The notes beneath the pieces were generated by a model. The model worked only from the letters and a program-made list of their open reading frames with translations. It searched no databases and had not been told where the DNA came from. Positions 16,671-26,136 of a stretch of 64,000 bases of DNA are shown one piece after another. Position 1 is the stretch's first letter. Each line of letters begins with the position of its first letter. This DNA is from Paenarthrobacter sp. AR 02 (GTDB lineage Bacteria; Actinomycetota; Actinomycetes; Actinomycetales; Micrococcaceae), in the NCBI RefSeq assembly GCF_021538675.1, contig NZ_JAJUKH010000011.1, positions 62,001 to 126,000 of the forward strand, given 5' to 3'. A program made the translations under genes and the position numbers.

Positions 16671-17522
16671 CTACAAATTGACCTTCAGTGACAGTAGCAT
16701 CCGCTGGACGTTCGCAAAATCGGAGCCGTGGACTGCGTATTTGGCGGCCAGGTCCAAGGTATCGAATGCCTTGGCGGGAGCCACTTTCTCGTCTGCGGCA
16801 TACGCATGGATGGCTGGAACGTCCGCGAAGGAATAATCGCCCTTGCCGGCCGGCCCCTGGACCCGGTTCCGGAGTTCGCAGGACTGCCCGTCACTTCCTG
16901 CCACCACATTGGTGACGCCATAGGATCCAAAGAACTTGTAGCCCTGGATCACGCGGAAAACAACCCTGGGATCGATGGTTTCGGGACCTTCGGAATGCGG
17001 GAGGTCCAAGGGAACGCTGCTGATCACCACGTAGGGTCGCGACTGCCCGGCAGGGCAGGCAGAGGGGGCCTGTGCCGGCAGGCCTGTCTGGAGTGTAGCG
17101 ATGTACTTCCCGGCCCCGTCCTTCACCTCGACCTTCACCGCGCCTGGCAGGGAATCTGCCTCCGGCGTGAGGGACTGGGCTATCCAGTCTTCGGGCAACT
17201 CGAAGCTGACCGTCTTCGCGGGGTCGCTAAAGGTCTTCCAGGACAACGCTGTCGCCACGGGGCTGGCCCCTGCGCTGGGCGATTCACCCTGACCAGCCGA
17301 CACGGAAGGCGAGCTGGACGCGGACTCGGCGGCCGTCGTCGTGCTCTCCGGCGTTGCTGTCCCGGATTCCGAGCTGTTGGGTTTGGAACTGATGGTGGGG
17401 CTGACCTGAGGGCCCTTGTTGTCGGCCGAACAGGCCGCGCCAGCCAAAAGCACGCCGCACGCCAGTACCGCCGCGGCAACAGGCCGCATTGCCGGCCGGG
17501 TCGGGATCATCAAGCCCTTCAT
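16671..17522 (-). CDS. Putative secreted lipoprotein, function unknown
   Basis: A 283-residue protein with a signal peptide ending in the lipobox LAGAAC near residue 32, followed by a Ser/Thr/Glu-rich linker of about 55 residues. The globular part starts at SWKTFSDPAKTVSFELPEDW, reminiscent of small beta-rich surface lipoproteins in actinobacteria, but I cannot place it in a named family. TAGGCT (17529-17534) lies six bases before the ATG, indicating a leaderless transcript. It is divergent from a DUF1684 gene only 54 bases away, so the two promoters are back to back. Confidence 0.8.
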   Translation of the reverse strand: MKGLMIPTRPAMRPVAAAVLACGVLLAGAACSADNKGPQVSPTISSKPNSSESGTATPESTTTAAESASSSPSVSAGQGESPSAGASPVATALSWKTFSDPAKTVSFELPEDWIAQSLTPEADSLPGAVKVEVKDGAGKYIATLQTGLPAQAPSACPAGQSRPYVVISSVPLDLPHSEGPETIDPRVVFRVIQGYKFFGSYGVTNVVAGSDGQSCELRNRVQGPAGKGDYSFADVPAIHAYAADEKVAPAKAFDTLDLAAKYAVHGSDFANVQRMLLSLKVNL

Positions 17523-17528
17523 GGACCC

Positions 17529-17570
17529 AGCCTATCGGCGGGGATAGTGCGACACGCACAGGGCTAGGCT
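17529..17570. promoter_or_regulatory. Back-to-back leaderless promoters
   Basis: TAGGCT occurs on the minus strand at 17529-17534 and on the plus strand at 17565-17570. Each is exactly six bases from its start codon (17522 and 17577). The 30 bases between the boxes must serve both promoters. Confidence 0.6.
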
Positions 17571-17576
17571 GATGGT

Positions 17577-18245
17577 ATGTCTCCTGACCAGTACGACGAA
17601 TTTGAGGACACCCTGCCCACCATGTCGGCGGTCGATATTGCCGACTGGCGGTTGCGGACCTTCGCCCTCTACGACAAGGTACGGCAACTCGCAGCCACCA
17701 ACCCGTTCGACGCCCATGTGTTCTGGCGCCAGGAACGGGATCTGATGTTCGCCACTCACCCGGCATCGGCGCTCACTGCGGACATGAAGGCGCGCTTTTC
17801 CGGATTGCGCACCGCCGACTACGACCCCTCCTTCCGGATGTACGCTGCGCTCTCGCCTGAAGGTACCGGCCAGGAGATGAACGTCGAAACGGGCACGGAC
17901 GGCGTGGTGCCCTTCACCAGGATCGGCACCTTCGAACTTCCCGGGCTCGGTTCCCTGGCCGTATGGCGGCTGAGGAGCTACGGCGGAGGAATATTCGTTC
18001 CCTTCCGTGACGCCACCGCCGGAAAACCAGGCGGAAGTTACGGTGCTGGCAGGTACCTGTTGGATACGGTCAAGGGATCCTTCCACGGAACGAGGGGCTC
18101 TGGAGGGGAGCAGGAGTTTATTCTCGACTTCAACTTCGCCTATAACCCGTCGTGCGCCTACAACGAAGCCTGGGCTTGCCCGCTGGCAGGACCGGCCAAT
18201 CGGCTGGCCGCGGACATTCCAGTAGGCGAACTGTATCTGGGCTAG
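17577..18245 (+). CDS. DUF1684 family protein
   Basis: A 222-residue cytosolic protein recognised as DUF1684 by the C-terminal signature FNFAYNPSCAYNEAWACPLA followed by PANRL, and by GGIFVPFRDATAG before it. The N-terminal region VDIADWRLRTFALYDKVR and FWRQERDLMFATHP also match the family. The biochemical role is not known. The ATG lies six bases after TAGGCT, so no ribosome site is expected. Its stop shares CTAG with the stop of the opposing permease gene. Confidence 0.9.
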   Translation: MSPDQYDEFEDTLPTMSAVDIADWRLRTFALYDKVRQLAATNPFDAHVFWRQERDLMFATHPASALTADMKARFSGLRTADYDPSFRMYAALSPEGTGQEMNVETGTDGVVPFTRIGTFELPGLGSLAVWRLRSYGGGIFVPFRDATAGKPGGSYGAGRYLLDTVKGSFHGTRGSGGEQEFILDFNFAYNPSCAYNEAWACPLAGPANRLAADIPVGELYLG

Positions 18246-19483
18246 CCAAAAAGCCCGCCCGGGCTTACCCCGGCGAGAGCAGCCACCGCGGCGACGATGG
18301 TTAATGGGGCCACGATCAGGCCGAGCAGTGCATACCCTTTCCATTTGATCAGGACGTTCATGCGGACCAGCCGATCGTGCCACAGGAGTGTGGCCAACGA
18401 CGCCCACGGCGCCACCAGCGGTCCGGCGTTGACGCCCATCAGCAACGCGGCCATCCTTTCCGGGGTTCCAGCCAGGGGCTCGGCCAGCAGGTAGGCGGGC
18501 AGGTTATTGACGACGTTGGAACCCAGGGCACCTGTCATGGCCAACCGCAACAGTTCAATGAAGCCATTGCCTTCGCCCGCTGCTTGCCCCAGCAGCGCTG
18601 ATGCGCCAATGTACTGGGCGGCTTCCACCACCAGGAACAGCCCGCAGGTAAACAGCAGCAACGACCACGGGATCAGGGTTATCGTCAGCACCTTGGGTCG
18701 CCGGACGGCGAACGCCACTACCAGGATCGCGGCCGCTGCAGTTGCGGGAATCCAGATAGCCACGCCGGAAACCAGCGCCGGCAAGAGAAGTGCCAGCACA
18801 ATCGCGCTGACCAGCAGCAGGGTCTTGTCCTGCGACGCCTTGGACTGGGCCGGGACTGCCGGCCGTGTGGAATCCCGCGCATAGGTCCTGCGCAGATCGC
18901 GTCTGAAGACAACTGCTATGAAAGCCAGTGGGACCACAACCGCGGCCAATGATGGCGCCCACATCAGCTGGGCGAACTGTGCCGGGCTGATTCCGCCCAG
19001 ATTGTGCTGCGCCAGGAGATTGGTCAGGTTGGAGATGGGAAGCAGGAGGCTGGCCGTGTTCGCCAGCCACACCGTCGTCAGGGCGTAGGGCAGGACAGGC
19101 AGGCCCGCCTGGCGTGCCACAGTGACAACCACCGGAGTGAGGAGCACGGCCGTGGTGTCCAGGGAAAGGAAGACTGTGCTGAGCGTGGCGAACAGGGCCA
19201 GCAGCAACCACAGCAGGACGGCGCGGCCACGTCCCCACCCGCGCAAATGCCGGGCGATCCACTGGAAGGCACCGCCTTCGCTGACGAGCTCGGTCACCAC
19301 CGTCATGGCGACGACGAAGGCCAGGATCGGGGCTACCCTCTCGACCAGAACGGTCACTTCGTGCCACGGCAGGATACCGGTGGCAACGGTGACCCCGCCC
19401 GCCACAAGGAGGATCAAACCAATTATCGCCAGACGCATGGAACGGATTCTAAGCCCGCGTTCTGTGTTCTTTCTGCGCGGCAC
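18242..19483 (-). CDS. SLC13/ArsB-like anion permease
   Basis: A 413-residue integral membrane protein with roughly ten to eleven hydrophobic segments. It resembles the ion-transporter (IT) superfamily containing ArsB and the SLC13 dicarboxylate carriers: LSLDTTAVLLTPVVV, LANTASLLLPISNLTNLLA and, near the end, GSNVVNNLPAYLL match the paired Asn-containing motifs of that fold. The frame begins at GTG 19483; an alternative ATG at 19438 (MRLAIIGLILL) removes 15 basic residues and is equally possible. Likely substrate is an inorganic or carboxylate anion. Convergent with the DUF1684 gene. Confidence 0.87.
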   Translation of the reverse strand: MPRRKNTERGLRIRSMRLAIIGLILLVAGGVTVATGILPWHEVTVLVERVAPILAFVVAMTVVTELVSEGGAFQWIARHLRGWGRGRAVLLWLLLALFATLSTVFLSLDTTAVLLTPVVVTVARQAGLPVLPYALTTVWLANTASLLLPISNLTNLLAQHNLGGISPAQFAQLMWAPSLAAVVVPLAFIAVVFRRDLRRTYARDSTRPAVPAQSKASQDKTLLLVSAIVLALLLPALVSGVAIWIPATAAAAILVVAFAVRRPKVLTITLIPWSLLLFTCGLFLVVEAAQYIGASALLGQAAGEGNGFIELLRLAMTGALGSNVVNNLPAYLLAEPLAGTPERMAALLMGVNAGPLVAPWASLATLLWHDRLVRMNVLIKWKGYALLGLIVAPLTIVAAVAALAGVSPGGLFG

Positions 19484-19641
19484 GGCCCCACAGCCGCCTG
19501 CGGGCCAGTTAACCCCGACGGGCCCGAGCTGCTCACCGGATGAGCGTTGCGAGGCCCGCTCTGCGCGGATCGGATGGGATGTGGGGCGTCAACCGGGCCT
19601 CACAACGCAGTGGACCTTCACACAGGACGTAGGATGTCTTC

Positions 19642-20505
19642 ATGACATCACGCCTTCCCCGTCGTATCGCCCGTGTTCGCCCTGTTGCCACAGAGTCCTC
19701 CACGGGCCACGCTCCGGACGAACAATTCTTCGTGGCCAACGATGCCGCTGACTTTGACTCCGCTGAGGGCAGTACGTGGACGATCATCGATTCACCCTTC
19801 CCTGCATCGCGGGCCAATGCGTCAAGCTCCAGCCGCGAAGGGTGGGAATTGGGCGCCGAGGTCAGTGCAGACAGCTTCCACTTCCTGGCGCCCTCCGTAC
19901 CGGTCAATGTCTTCGGGATGGCCCACAACACCGGCCAACCAGGCCGCGCCCTGCCGCCCCAGGCATTCCACAAAGCGGCGTCCAGCGTGATCGGCCCGGG
20001 CGAGGCGATCCAGCTGGGCTCGACGGTGGGCCACGTGGACCCCGAAGCCGAGTTGACCGTCGTCGTGGGCCGTAAGGCGCGGGGCCTGGCCCTCGAAACG
20101 GCGAGATCGGCAATCCTGGGCTACACCATAGGCAATGATGTCTCTGCCCGCGAGCTCCAGAAATCTGACGAACTGTGGATCAGCGCCAAGAGCCAGGACA
20201 CCTTCACCCCGGCGGGCCCCTGGATCGTCACGGAGCTGGACGACTCAGCCCTCTCCATTGGCATTGTCCACAACGGCACCGAGCTGAAGACCGCCAGTTC
20301 GGCGGACCTCGGCTGGAAAGTGGATGAGATCCTGGTTTACCTGACCTCGTTCATGACCCTGCAACCCGGCGACCTTGTGCTCACGGGATTCCCGGCAGAG
20401 TCCGCGCGCATCCATCCCGGGGACACTGTGGTGTGCCGGGTGGAAGGCATCGGCGAACTGCACAACCCCGTCACCGGCGCATCCTGGGAGGAGCACCCGG
20501 CTTAG
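19642..20505 (+). CDS. Fumarylacetoacetate hydrolase (FAH) family protein
   Basis: A 287-residue member of the FAH superfamily, metal-dependent enzymes that cleave C-C bonds or act as oxaloacetate decarboxylases in aromatic catabolism. The metal site pattern is seen as DPEAELTVVVG and GYTIGNDVSARELQ, with LQPGDLVLTGFP near the C-terminus. The N-terminal 95 residues are more variable, as in FAHD-type proteins. TAGGAT (19630-19635) is six bases before the ATG, a leaderless start. Substrate cannot be assigned; no aromatic-degradation genes adjoin it. Confidence 0.9.
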   Translation: MTSRLPRRIARVRPVATESSTGHAPDEQFFVANDAADFDSAEGSTWTIIDSPFPASRANASSSSREGWELGAEVSADSFHFLAPSVPVNVFGMAHNTGQPGRALPPQAFHKAASSVIGPGEAIQLGSTVGHVDPEAELTVVVGRKARGLALETARSAILGYTIGNDVSARELQKSDELWISAKSQDTFTPAGPWIVTELDDSALSIGIVHNGTELKTASSADLGWKVDEILVYLTSFMTLQPGDLVLTGFPAESARIHPGDTVVCRVEGIGELHNPVTGASWEEHPA

Positions 20506-20522
20506 TGTGTCAGGCTTAACCC

Positions 20523-21008
20523 ATGGAGATCGCCGCGGAAGCCACTGAGCTTCGCTCCTCTCCCCCACGCAAGCCGCCCAAAAAGCGGCATCGCGGCGTC
20601 CTGAAGTACCCGGTGGTGCGCCAACTGGTGCGATTCACGGGCGTCGGTATCGTATGCACAGCCAGTTCGTTGGCCCTTTATGCGTTGCTGCGTCCCGTGA
20701 TTGACCCACAACTGGCCAACGCTGTTGCCCTGATCGTGACGTCCTTGATGAACACTGCGTTGAACCGGCGGCTCACCTTCAAGATCACAGGCAAAAAGAA
20801 GCGGGCCAAGGACCACCTCAGCGGCGCCATCGTCATCGGCATTGCGCTGATCATCACGGGCGGCAGCTTGGGGCTTCTGCATCTGTTCAAGCCCGGAGCC
20901 ACAGTAACCGAGGAGCTCTGGACCACCACATTGTCCGGGTTCGTGGCCACGGCAGTTCGTTTCACCCTGCTGCGGCACTGGATTTTTCGGCGCGCCCGCC
21001 ATGTGTAG
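20523..21008 (+). CDS. GtrA-like small membrane protein
   Basis: A 161-residue protein with four predicted membrane helices (about residues 35-55, 60-80, 100-120, 130-150) in the GtrA arrangement, including VRFTGVGIVCTASSLALYA and ALIVTSLMNTALNRRLTF. GtrA proteins flip or help move lipid-linked sugars or take part in cell-wall polysaccharide assembly. The start is 17 bases after the FAH gene stop; CAGGCT lies six bases before the ATG and may be a weak own promoter. Convergent with the cysteine desulfurase gene, ten bases away. Confidence 0.88.
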   Translation: MEIAAEATELRSSPPRKPPKKRHRGVLKYPVVRQLVRFTGVGIVCTASSLALYALLRPVIDPQLANAVALIVTSLMNTALNRRLTFKITGKKKRAKDHLSGAIVIGIALIITGGSLGLLHLFKPGATVTEELWTTTLSGFVATAVRFTLLRHWIFRRARHV

Positions 21009-21017
21009 CCGGGCCGG

Positions 21018-22175
21018 CTACTGAGGGGCCAACTTACGGACACGTCCGACGGCGGTTTCCACGGCTGCGGCGGCCTGCTCCAGTTCGGCGTCCGTAACAG
21101 CTGACGTGAAGCTGAAGCGCACGGCGGTTTGCGCAGTTTCGGGGGCAATGCCGAGGGCCAGCAGAACGGGCGACGGCGCATCGGAACCGGCCGCGCACGC
21201 CGAGCCACTGGAGCACACCACACCCAGCCGCTCAAGCTCGAGCAGCACCGATTCGCCGCTGGTTCCAGGGAAGCAGAACGACGCAACCGAGGGCAACCGC
21301 AGGCTTCGGTGGCCTGTGAGCATGGAGTCGGGCACGGCCTGAAGTACCCGGTTGATGAACCCGTCGCGCAGCACCGACACCCTGGCTGCCTGTTCCTGTT
21401 GATCGGCGTGCGAGAGCCTCAGTGCTGAGGACAGGGCAACGGCCCCGGCCACGTTTTCGGTGCCCGAACGCCTGCCCCGTTCCTGGCCTCCGCCATGGAC
21501 CAGGGGCTCAACCCGCAAGCGACCCCTGGTGAACAGCACGCCGGATCCCTTGGGTGCTCCCAGCTTGTGCCCTGAGATACTCATCGCGTCCACGCCGAGG
21601 GCCTTGACGTCCACGGGGAGCCACCCTGCAGCCTGCACGGCGTCCGTATGGAACGGCACGTTGTACTCCCTGGCCACGGCAGCAAGTTCGGCGACCGGTT
21701 GGACGGTCCCGATCTCGTTGTTCGCATACATGATGCTCACCAAGGCGGTGTCCGGACGCAGCACTGCCCGCAGCGCCGCCACAGTGACCATTCCTTCGCT
21801 ATCGACCGGGACGACATCGACGTCGAAACCGTGTACGCGCTGGAGGTAGCGGGCCGATTCTTCAACAGCCGGGTGTTCGATCGCGCTGATGACCACACGG
21901 CTCAGCGACGGATCCGTCGCCCGCCTGGCCAATGCAATGCCCTTGACTGCCAGGTTGTCCGCTTCTGTTCCTCCCGAGGTGAACGTCACCTCGCCGGCGC
22001 GGCAGTTCAATACCTTCGCGACGCCGGTGCGCGCCTCTGCGAGCGCAGTGGCAGCGGCCTCGCCCAGGCTGTGGTGGCTGGAGGGGTTGCCGAACTCGCC
22101 GCTCAGGTACGGCCACATGGCATCCAGGGCTTCGCGACGGATCGGAGTGGTGGCTGCGGCATCGAGGAAGATCAT
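21018..22175 (-). CDS. Cysteine desulfurase (NifS/IscS-like), last gene of the nad operon
   Basis: A 385-residue PLP enzyme that takes sulfur from cysteine. The PLP lysine is K204 in SISGHKLGAPKGSG and the sulfur-carrying cysteine is C327 in CSSGSACAAGSDAPS. It lies 16 bases downstream of nadC in the same direction. Because NadA needs a [4Fe-4S] cluster, a desulfurase in a nad operon is best explained as its cluster-assembly partner, as known for NifS-like proteins beside nad genes in other bacteria. It could also supply sulfur more widely. No scaffold gene is nearby. Confidence 0.95.
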   Translation of the reverse strand: MIFLDAAATTPIRREALDAMWPYLSGEFGNPSSHHSLGEAAATALAEARTGVAKVLNCRAGEVTFTSGGTEADNLAVKGIALARRATDPSLSRVVISAIEHPAVEESARYLQRVHGFDVDVVPVDSEGMVTVAALRAVLRPDTALVSIMYANNEIGTVQPVAELAAVAREYNVPFHTDAVQAAGWLPVDVKALGVDAMSISGHKLGAPKGSGVLFTRGRLRVEPLVHGGGQERGRRSGTENVAGAVALSSALRLSHADQQEQAARVSVLRDGFINRVLQAVPDSMLTGHRSLRLPSVASFCFPGTSGESVLLELERLGVVCSSGSACAAGSDAPSPVLLALGIAPETAQTAVRFSFTSAVTDAELEQAAAAVETAVGRVRKLAPQ

Positions 22176-22191
22176 GGGAATGACGTTGTTC

Positions 22192-23070
22192 CTAGGGCTG
22201 CGATGTGGTGAGTTCGATGTCGAGGCCCAGGTCCAAAGCGTTCACGCTGTGGGTCAGTGCGCCGACGGAAATGACATCCACGCCGGCCGCTGCGATCCCG
22301 GTGACGGTGTTGATGTTCACGTTGCCGCTGGCTTCGACGATGGCACGGCCGTCCACCTGCTTGACACCGGCGCGGAGTTCTTCAACGGAGAAGTTATCCA
22401 GCATGATGGTGTCAACGCCGGCCGCCAGTACCGGTTCGATCTGTTCGGCGCTGTCCACTTCGACTTCGAAGTGCGTGGTGTGGCCCAGCTGGGCCTTAGC
22501 CGCTGCCAACAACTCGGTGAGTTTGGTGGTGTCACCGCCTGTCATGACGGCCAGGTGGTTGTCCTTGGCCAGGACAGCATCGGAGAGGCTGTACCGGTGG
22601 TTCGCTCCCCCGCCACAACGCACGGCGTAGCGTTCGAGCACCCGAAGTCCAGGGGTGGTTTTCCGCGTATCCGTAATACGGGCGCGGGTGCCTTCAACCA
22701 GCCTGACGAACTCGGCCGTCTTGGTGGCTATCGCGCTCATTCGCTGCACCAGGTTGAGCCCTACGCGTTCAGCCAGCAGCACGGAGCGGGCGCTGCCGCT
22801 GACCCGCGCAAGGTGCGCGCCGGCGTCGAACGCTTCACCGTCGGCGAGCAGCAGCTCAACGTCGGTGTCCGGGTCCACCAGCTTCATGGCGTCGCGGAAT
22901 ACCGTGCCACCGCTGAACACGCCAGGCACGCGCGCGTTCAGCACCGCCGTGGCCCTGGCCTCGGCGGGAATCAGCAGCTGGGAGGTGATGTCGCCGCTCG
23001 GCGCGTCCTCCGCGAACGCCCGTTCAAGAATTTCCCGGACTGGGGCTGCGGGGAGGGTCAGGTTAGTCAT
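22192..23070 (-). CDS. nadC: Quinolinate phosphoribosyltransferase (nicotinate-nucleotide pyrophosphorylase)
   Basis: Converts quinolinate and PRPP to nicotinate mononucleotide with loss of CO2, the third step of de novo NAD synthesis. The 292-residue product has the family landmarks RKTTPGLRVLERYAVRCGGG, HFEVEVDSAEQ and DTIMLDNFSVEEL in the expected order. It overlaps the end of nadB by eight bases, so translation is coupled. Third gene of the nrtR-nadA-nadB-nadC-desulfurase unit. Confidence 0.97.
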   Translation of the reverse strand: MTNLTLPAAPVREILERAFAEDAPSGDITSQLLIPAEARATAVLNARVPGVFSGGTVFRDAMKLVDPDTDVELLLADGEAFDAGAHLARVSGSARSVLLAERVGLNLVQRMSAIATKTAEFVRLVEGTRARITDTRKTTPGLRVLERYAVRCGGGANHRYSLSDAVLAKDNHLAVMTGGDTTKLTELLAAAKAQLGHTTHFEVEVDSAEQIEPVLAAGVDTIMLDNFSVEELRAGVKQVDGRAIVEASGNVNINTVTGIAAAGVDVISVGALTHSVNALDLGLDIELTTSQP

Positions 23071-24793
23071 GGACGAGGCTCGCTTTCCGGCTCATGGTGT
23101 AAGTCTGGTCAAAATGTACGACGGCGGCCGGTTCGGTCACGCTGTCGCTGCGGTAGTGCGCCCCCAGGGACCCACGCCGCTCCCGGGCAGCCTGCACCAG
23201 CAACTGCCCAGCGAGCAGCAGGTTCGCATCCTCATGCTCCCGCACCTCAAGGGAGTCAGGAACAGTCAGTGGAAGCACTCCACTCTCCCACTCACCCAGA
23301 GCCTCGGCAGCCTCAGCCAACAAAACCCCGTTACGCAGGACCCCGGCCTTGGCAGTCATGAGTTTCTGGAGCGCACTCCTGGAGAACGCGGAGCGCGAAG
23401 CTTGTCCGGGTGACGTGCCGTCGTCGGCTGACGGGGTCCCGGCAGCGTGCGTAAAAGCGAGGCCGCCAGCGGCCGAGTTAGCACGCAGAGGGACCGCGTC
23501 AGCCGAACCAATGAAAGCACTCACAGCCCGCCGCCCGAACACCAGTCCCTCAAGCAACGAATTACTGGCCAAGCGGTTGGCACCCTGCACGCCGGCACAA
23601 GCGACTTCGCCGGCAGCGAGCAAACCGGGAACAGAGCTCCGGCCGTGCAGGTCGGTCACCACCCCACCCATCCAGTAGTGCGCGGCTGGCGCTACGGGAA
23701 CGGGTTCCCGGGTCCAGTCGATACCGGCTTGCCGGGTGTGTTTGCTGAGGGTCGGGAATCGCTTTTCCAGAAATCCCTGCCCTCGTGCCTCTTCGACCAC
23801 GGTGGCGTCCAGGAAGACGTGGCCGTTGGGGTCGTTGAGTTTTGCCAGGTGCAGGGCGATGCTGCGTGAGACCACGTCCCTGGGGGCGAGTTCGGCATCC
23901 GGATGGTAGTCGGGCATGAAGCGGTGGCCAGTGGCGTCCACCAGGGTGGCCCCTTCACCGCGGACTGCTTCGGAGATCAGCAAAGGGGCGGTGCTGCTCT
24001 GGCTGCCCGATGAGTCCCAGCCGATGCCGACACGGACCATGCACGTGGGGTGGAATTGGAAGAACTCCAGATCGGACACAGCAGCGCCGACGCGCCACGC
24101 CAGCGCCAGTCCGTCAGCCGTGGCCACGGAAGGATTGGTGGTCTGCGCGAACAGCTGCCCAGCGCCTCCTGTGGCGAGCAGTACGGCGTCGCCCTGGATG
24201 CTGTGGTGGCGTCCGTCCTGGATATAATCGGCACCCGAGATGCGAACCTCGCCAGCGAAGCCGACGCCCTGGGTCAGGGACGTGACAAACGCATGGCTGA
24301 TCACCCGGATCCTGCCGGCGGCCTGGAAGTCCAGGACAGTCCGGATCAGTGCGGCGGCAACCCCGGCCCCGGTGGCGTCGCCGCCTGCGTGAAGGATGCG
24401 TGGCGCTGAGTGGGCGGCTTCCAGGCCCAGGGCGGGGTCGCCGTCGTCGTCAACGTCGAAGCGGACCCCGAACCGTTCCAGCCCGGCGATGTCCAGCCTT
24501 GCCTCGGTGCACAGCACCCGCACGGCTTCTTCGTTGCAGTGCCCGGCGCCCGCTTTGAGGGTGTCAGCGATGTGGGCGGCGACCGTATCCCCGGGCGCCG
24601 GCTCGTCCAGGACCGCTGAGATGCCACCTTGGGCGTAATAGGTGTTGCTGTCCGCAAGGGCCCCCTTGGTCAGCAACACCACCTCAGCGCCCGCTTCCGC
24701 GGCCAGCAACGCGGAGTACAGTCCCGCGATACCGCTTCCGACGACGATCAGCCGCTTGGGCCGGGGCCCTCCAGCAACGCTCTCTGTGGTCAT
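23063..24793 (-). CDS. nadB: L-aspartate oxidase
   Basis: FAD enzyme that oxidises aspartate to iminoaspartate, the first step of quinolinate formation; cytoplasmic, works with NadA. The 576-residue product opens with the FAD-binding fold LIVVGSGIAGLYSALLAAEAG and shows TYYAQGGISAV, typical of NadB, and HPTCM in the substrate region. The end SLLEGLVFGRRA is also diagnostic. It follows nadA by 35 bases. Confidence 0.96.
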   Translation of the reverse strand: MTTESVAGGPRPKRLIVVGSGIAGLYSALLAAEAGAEVVLLTKGALADSNTYYAQGGISAVLDEPAPGDTVAAHIADTLKAGAGHCNEEAVRVLCTEARLDIAGLERFGVRFDVDDDGDPALGLEAAHSAPRILHAGGDATGAGVAAALIRTVLDFQAAGRIRVISHAFVTSLTQGVGFAGEVRISGADYIQDGRHHSIQGDAVLLATGGAGQLFAQTTNPSVATADGLALAWRVGAAVSDLEFFQFHPTCMVRVGIGWDSSGSQSSTAPLLISEAVRGEGATLVDATGHRFMPDYHPDAELAPRDVVSRSIALHLAKLNDPNGHVFLDATVVEEARGQGFLEKRFPTLSKHTRQAGIDWTREPVPVAPAAHYWMGGVVTDLHGRSSVPGLLAAGEVACAGVQGANRLASNSLLEGLVFGRRAVSAFIGSADAVPLRANSAAGGLAFTHAAGTPSADDGTSPGQASRSAFSRSALQKLMTAKAGVLRNGVLLAEAAEALGEWESGVLPLTVPDSLEVREHEDANLLLAGQLLVQAARERRGSLGAHYRSDSVTEPAAVVHFDQTYTMSRKASLVHD

Positions 24794-24828
24794 GCGAGGC
24801 TCTCTTCAGCTAGGGGTAATGCCTGGTG

Positions 24829-26136
24829 CTAGGCAGGCTTGGCGGCCAGCATGCGTTCCAGGGCAACCTTTGCGTTGTCCTGTACGGCGTCGTCCACAGT
24901 GATGCGGTTGACGATGCGTCCTTCGACGAGTTCCTCCAGCACCCAGGCGAGGTAGCCGGGGTGGATGCGGTACATGGTGGAACAAGGGCAAATGACGGGG
25001 TCGAGGCAGAAGATGGTGTGCTGCGGGTTTTCCGCGGCAAGCCTGTTGACCATGTTGATTTCGGTGCCGATGGCGAACGTGGTGGGTTCGGTGGCGGCGG
25101 CTATGGCCTTCTTGATGAAGTCGGTGGACCCGGCGGAGTCAGCTGCGTCCACTACCTCCATGGGGCATTCGGGGTGCACGATCACGTTGACGCCCGGGAA
25201 GTCCTGGCGGGCTTTCTCGATCTGGCCTACGTTGAACCGCTTGTGCACCGAGCAGAAACCGTGCCAGAGGATCACCCGGGAATCGAGCAGTGCCTGCTCA
25301 TCGTTGCCGCCGAGTTCCTTGCGCGGGTTCCACATGGGCATCTGCTCCAACGGGACGCCAAGGGCTTTGGCTGTGTTGCGCCCGAGGTGCTGATCGGGGA
25401 AGAAGAGGACGCGCTGTCCGCGTTCGAAAGCCCATTCCAGGACCACTTTGGCGTTGGAGGACGTGCAGACAATACCGCCGTTCCGGCCACAGAAGGCCTT
25501 GAGCGCGGCAGAGGAATTCATGTAGGTGACGGGGATGACCGGTACCCGGCCATCAGCATCCGGCCCGGTGCCGAAGATTTCCTCCAGCTGCTCCCAGCAT
25601 TCCTCCACGGAGTCCTCATCTGCCATGTCTGCCATGGAGCAGCCGGCTGCCAGGTTGGGCAGGATGACGGCCTGCTCGGGTGTAGAGAGGATGTCCGCAG
25701 TCTCGGCCATGAAGTGGACGCCGCAGAAGATGATGGCTTCGGCATCGGGCTTGGTCAGCGCGGCGTTGGCCAGTTGGAAGGAGTCGCCCACAAAGTCCGC
25801 GTACTGGATGACTTCATCGCGCTGGTAGAAGTGGCCAAGGATGACCGCCCGATCCCCGAGCGCGGCCTTGGCGGCCCGGATGCGGGCGTCAAGTTCGGCG
25901 TCGGAGGCTTTCTTGTACTCTTCCGGCAGCTGGCCCTGGCGTGGCGTGGCCTTGGGCGCGACATCATTGCTGGAGGCACCCGGGCCGTAGGCCGGCTCGC
26001 CTGCGAGTGCCTCGGCAAGGTCGTATTCCCATGGGCCCCTGGCCAATGCCGGGCTGCACGTGGACCCTGCGCGGGAGAGCCCTTCCTCGGCTTCTTCGCG
26101 AGTGATCAGTTGGACGGCAGTGTTGACGCTGCTCAT
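24829..26136 (-). CDS. nadA: Quinolinate synthase
   Basis: Condenses iminoaspartate with dihydroxyacetone phosphate to quinolinate, using an oxygen-sensitive [4Fe-4S] cluster. At 435 residues it belongs to the longer NadA type. Cluster cysteines expected in the family are seen in IIFCGVHFMAETA, GGIVCTSSNAKVV and near the C-terminus in ICPCSTMYRIHPGYL. The ATG overlaps the nrtR stop by four bases (ATGA). The downstream cysteine desulfurase probably serves its cluster. Confidence 0.97.
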   Translation of the reverse strand: MSSVNTAVQLITREEAEEGLSRAGSTCSPALARGPWEYDLAEALAGEPAYGPGASSNDVAPKATPRQGQLPEEYKKASDAELDARIRAAKAALGDRAVILGHFYQRDEVIQYADFVGDSFQLANAALTKPDAEAIIFCGVHFMAETADILSTPEQAVILPNLAAGCSMADMADEDSVEECWEQLEEIFGTGPDADGRVPVIPVTYMNSSAALKAFCGRNGGIVCTSSNAKVVLEWAFERGQRVLFFPDQHLGRNTAKALGVPLEQMPMWNPRKELGGNDEQALLDSRVILWHGFCSVHKRFNVGQIEKARQDFPGVNVIVHPECPMEVVDAADSAGSTDFIKKAIAAATEPTTFAIGTEINMVNRLAAENPQHTIFCLDPVICPCSTMYRIHPGYLAWVLEELVEGRIVNRITVDDAVQDNAKVALERMLAAKPA

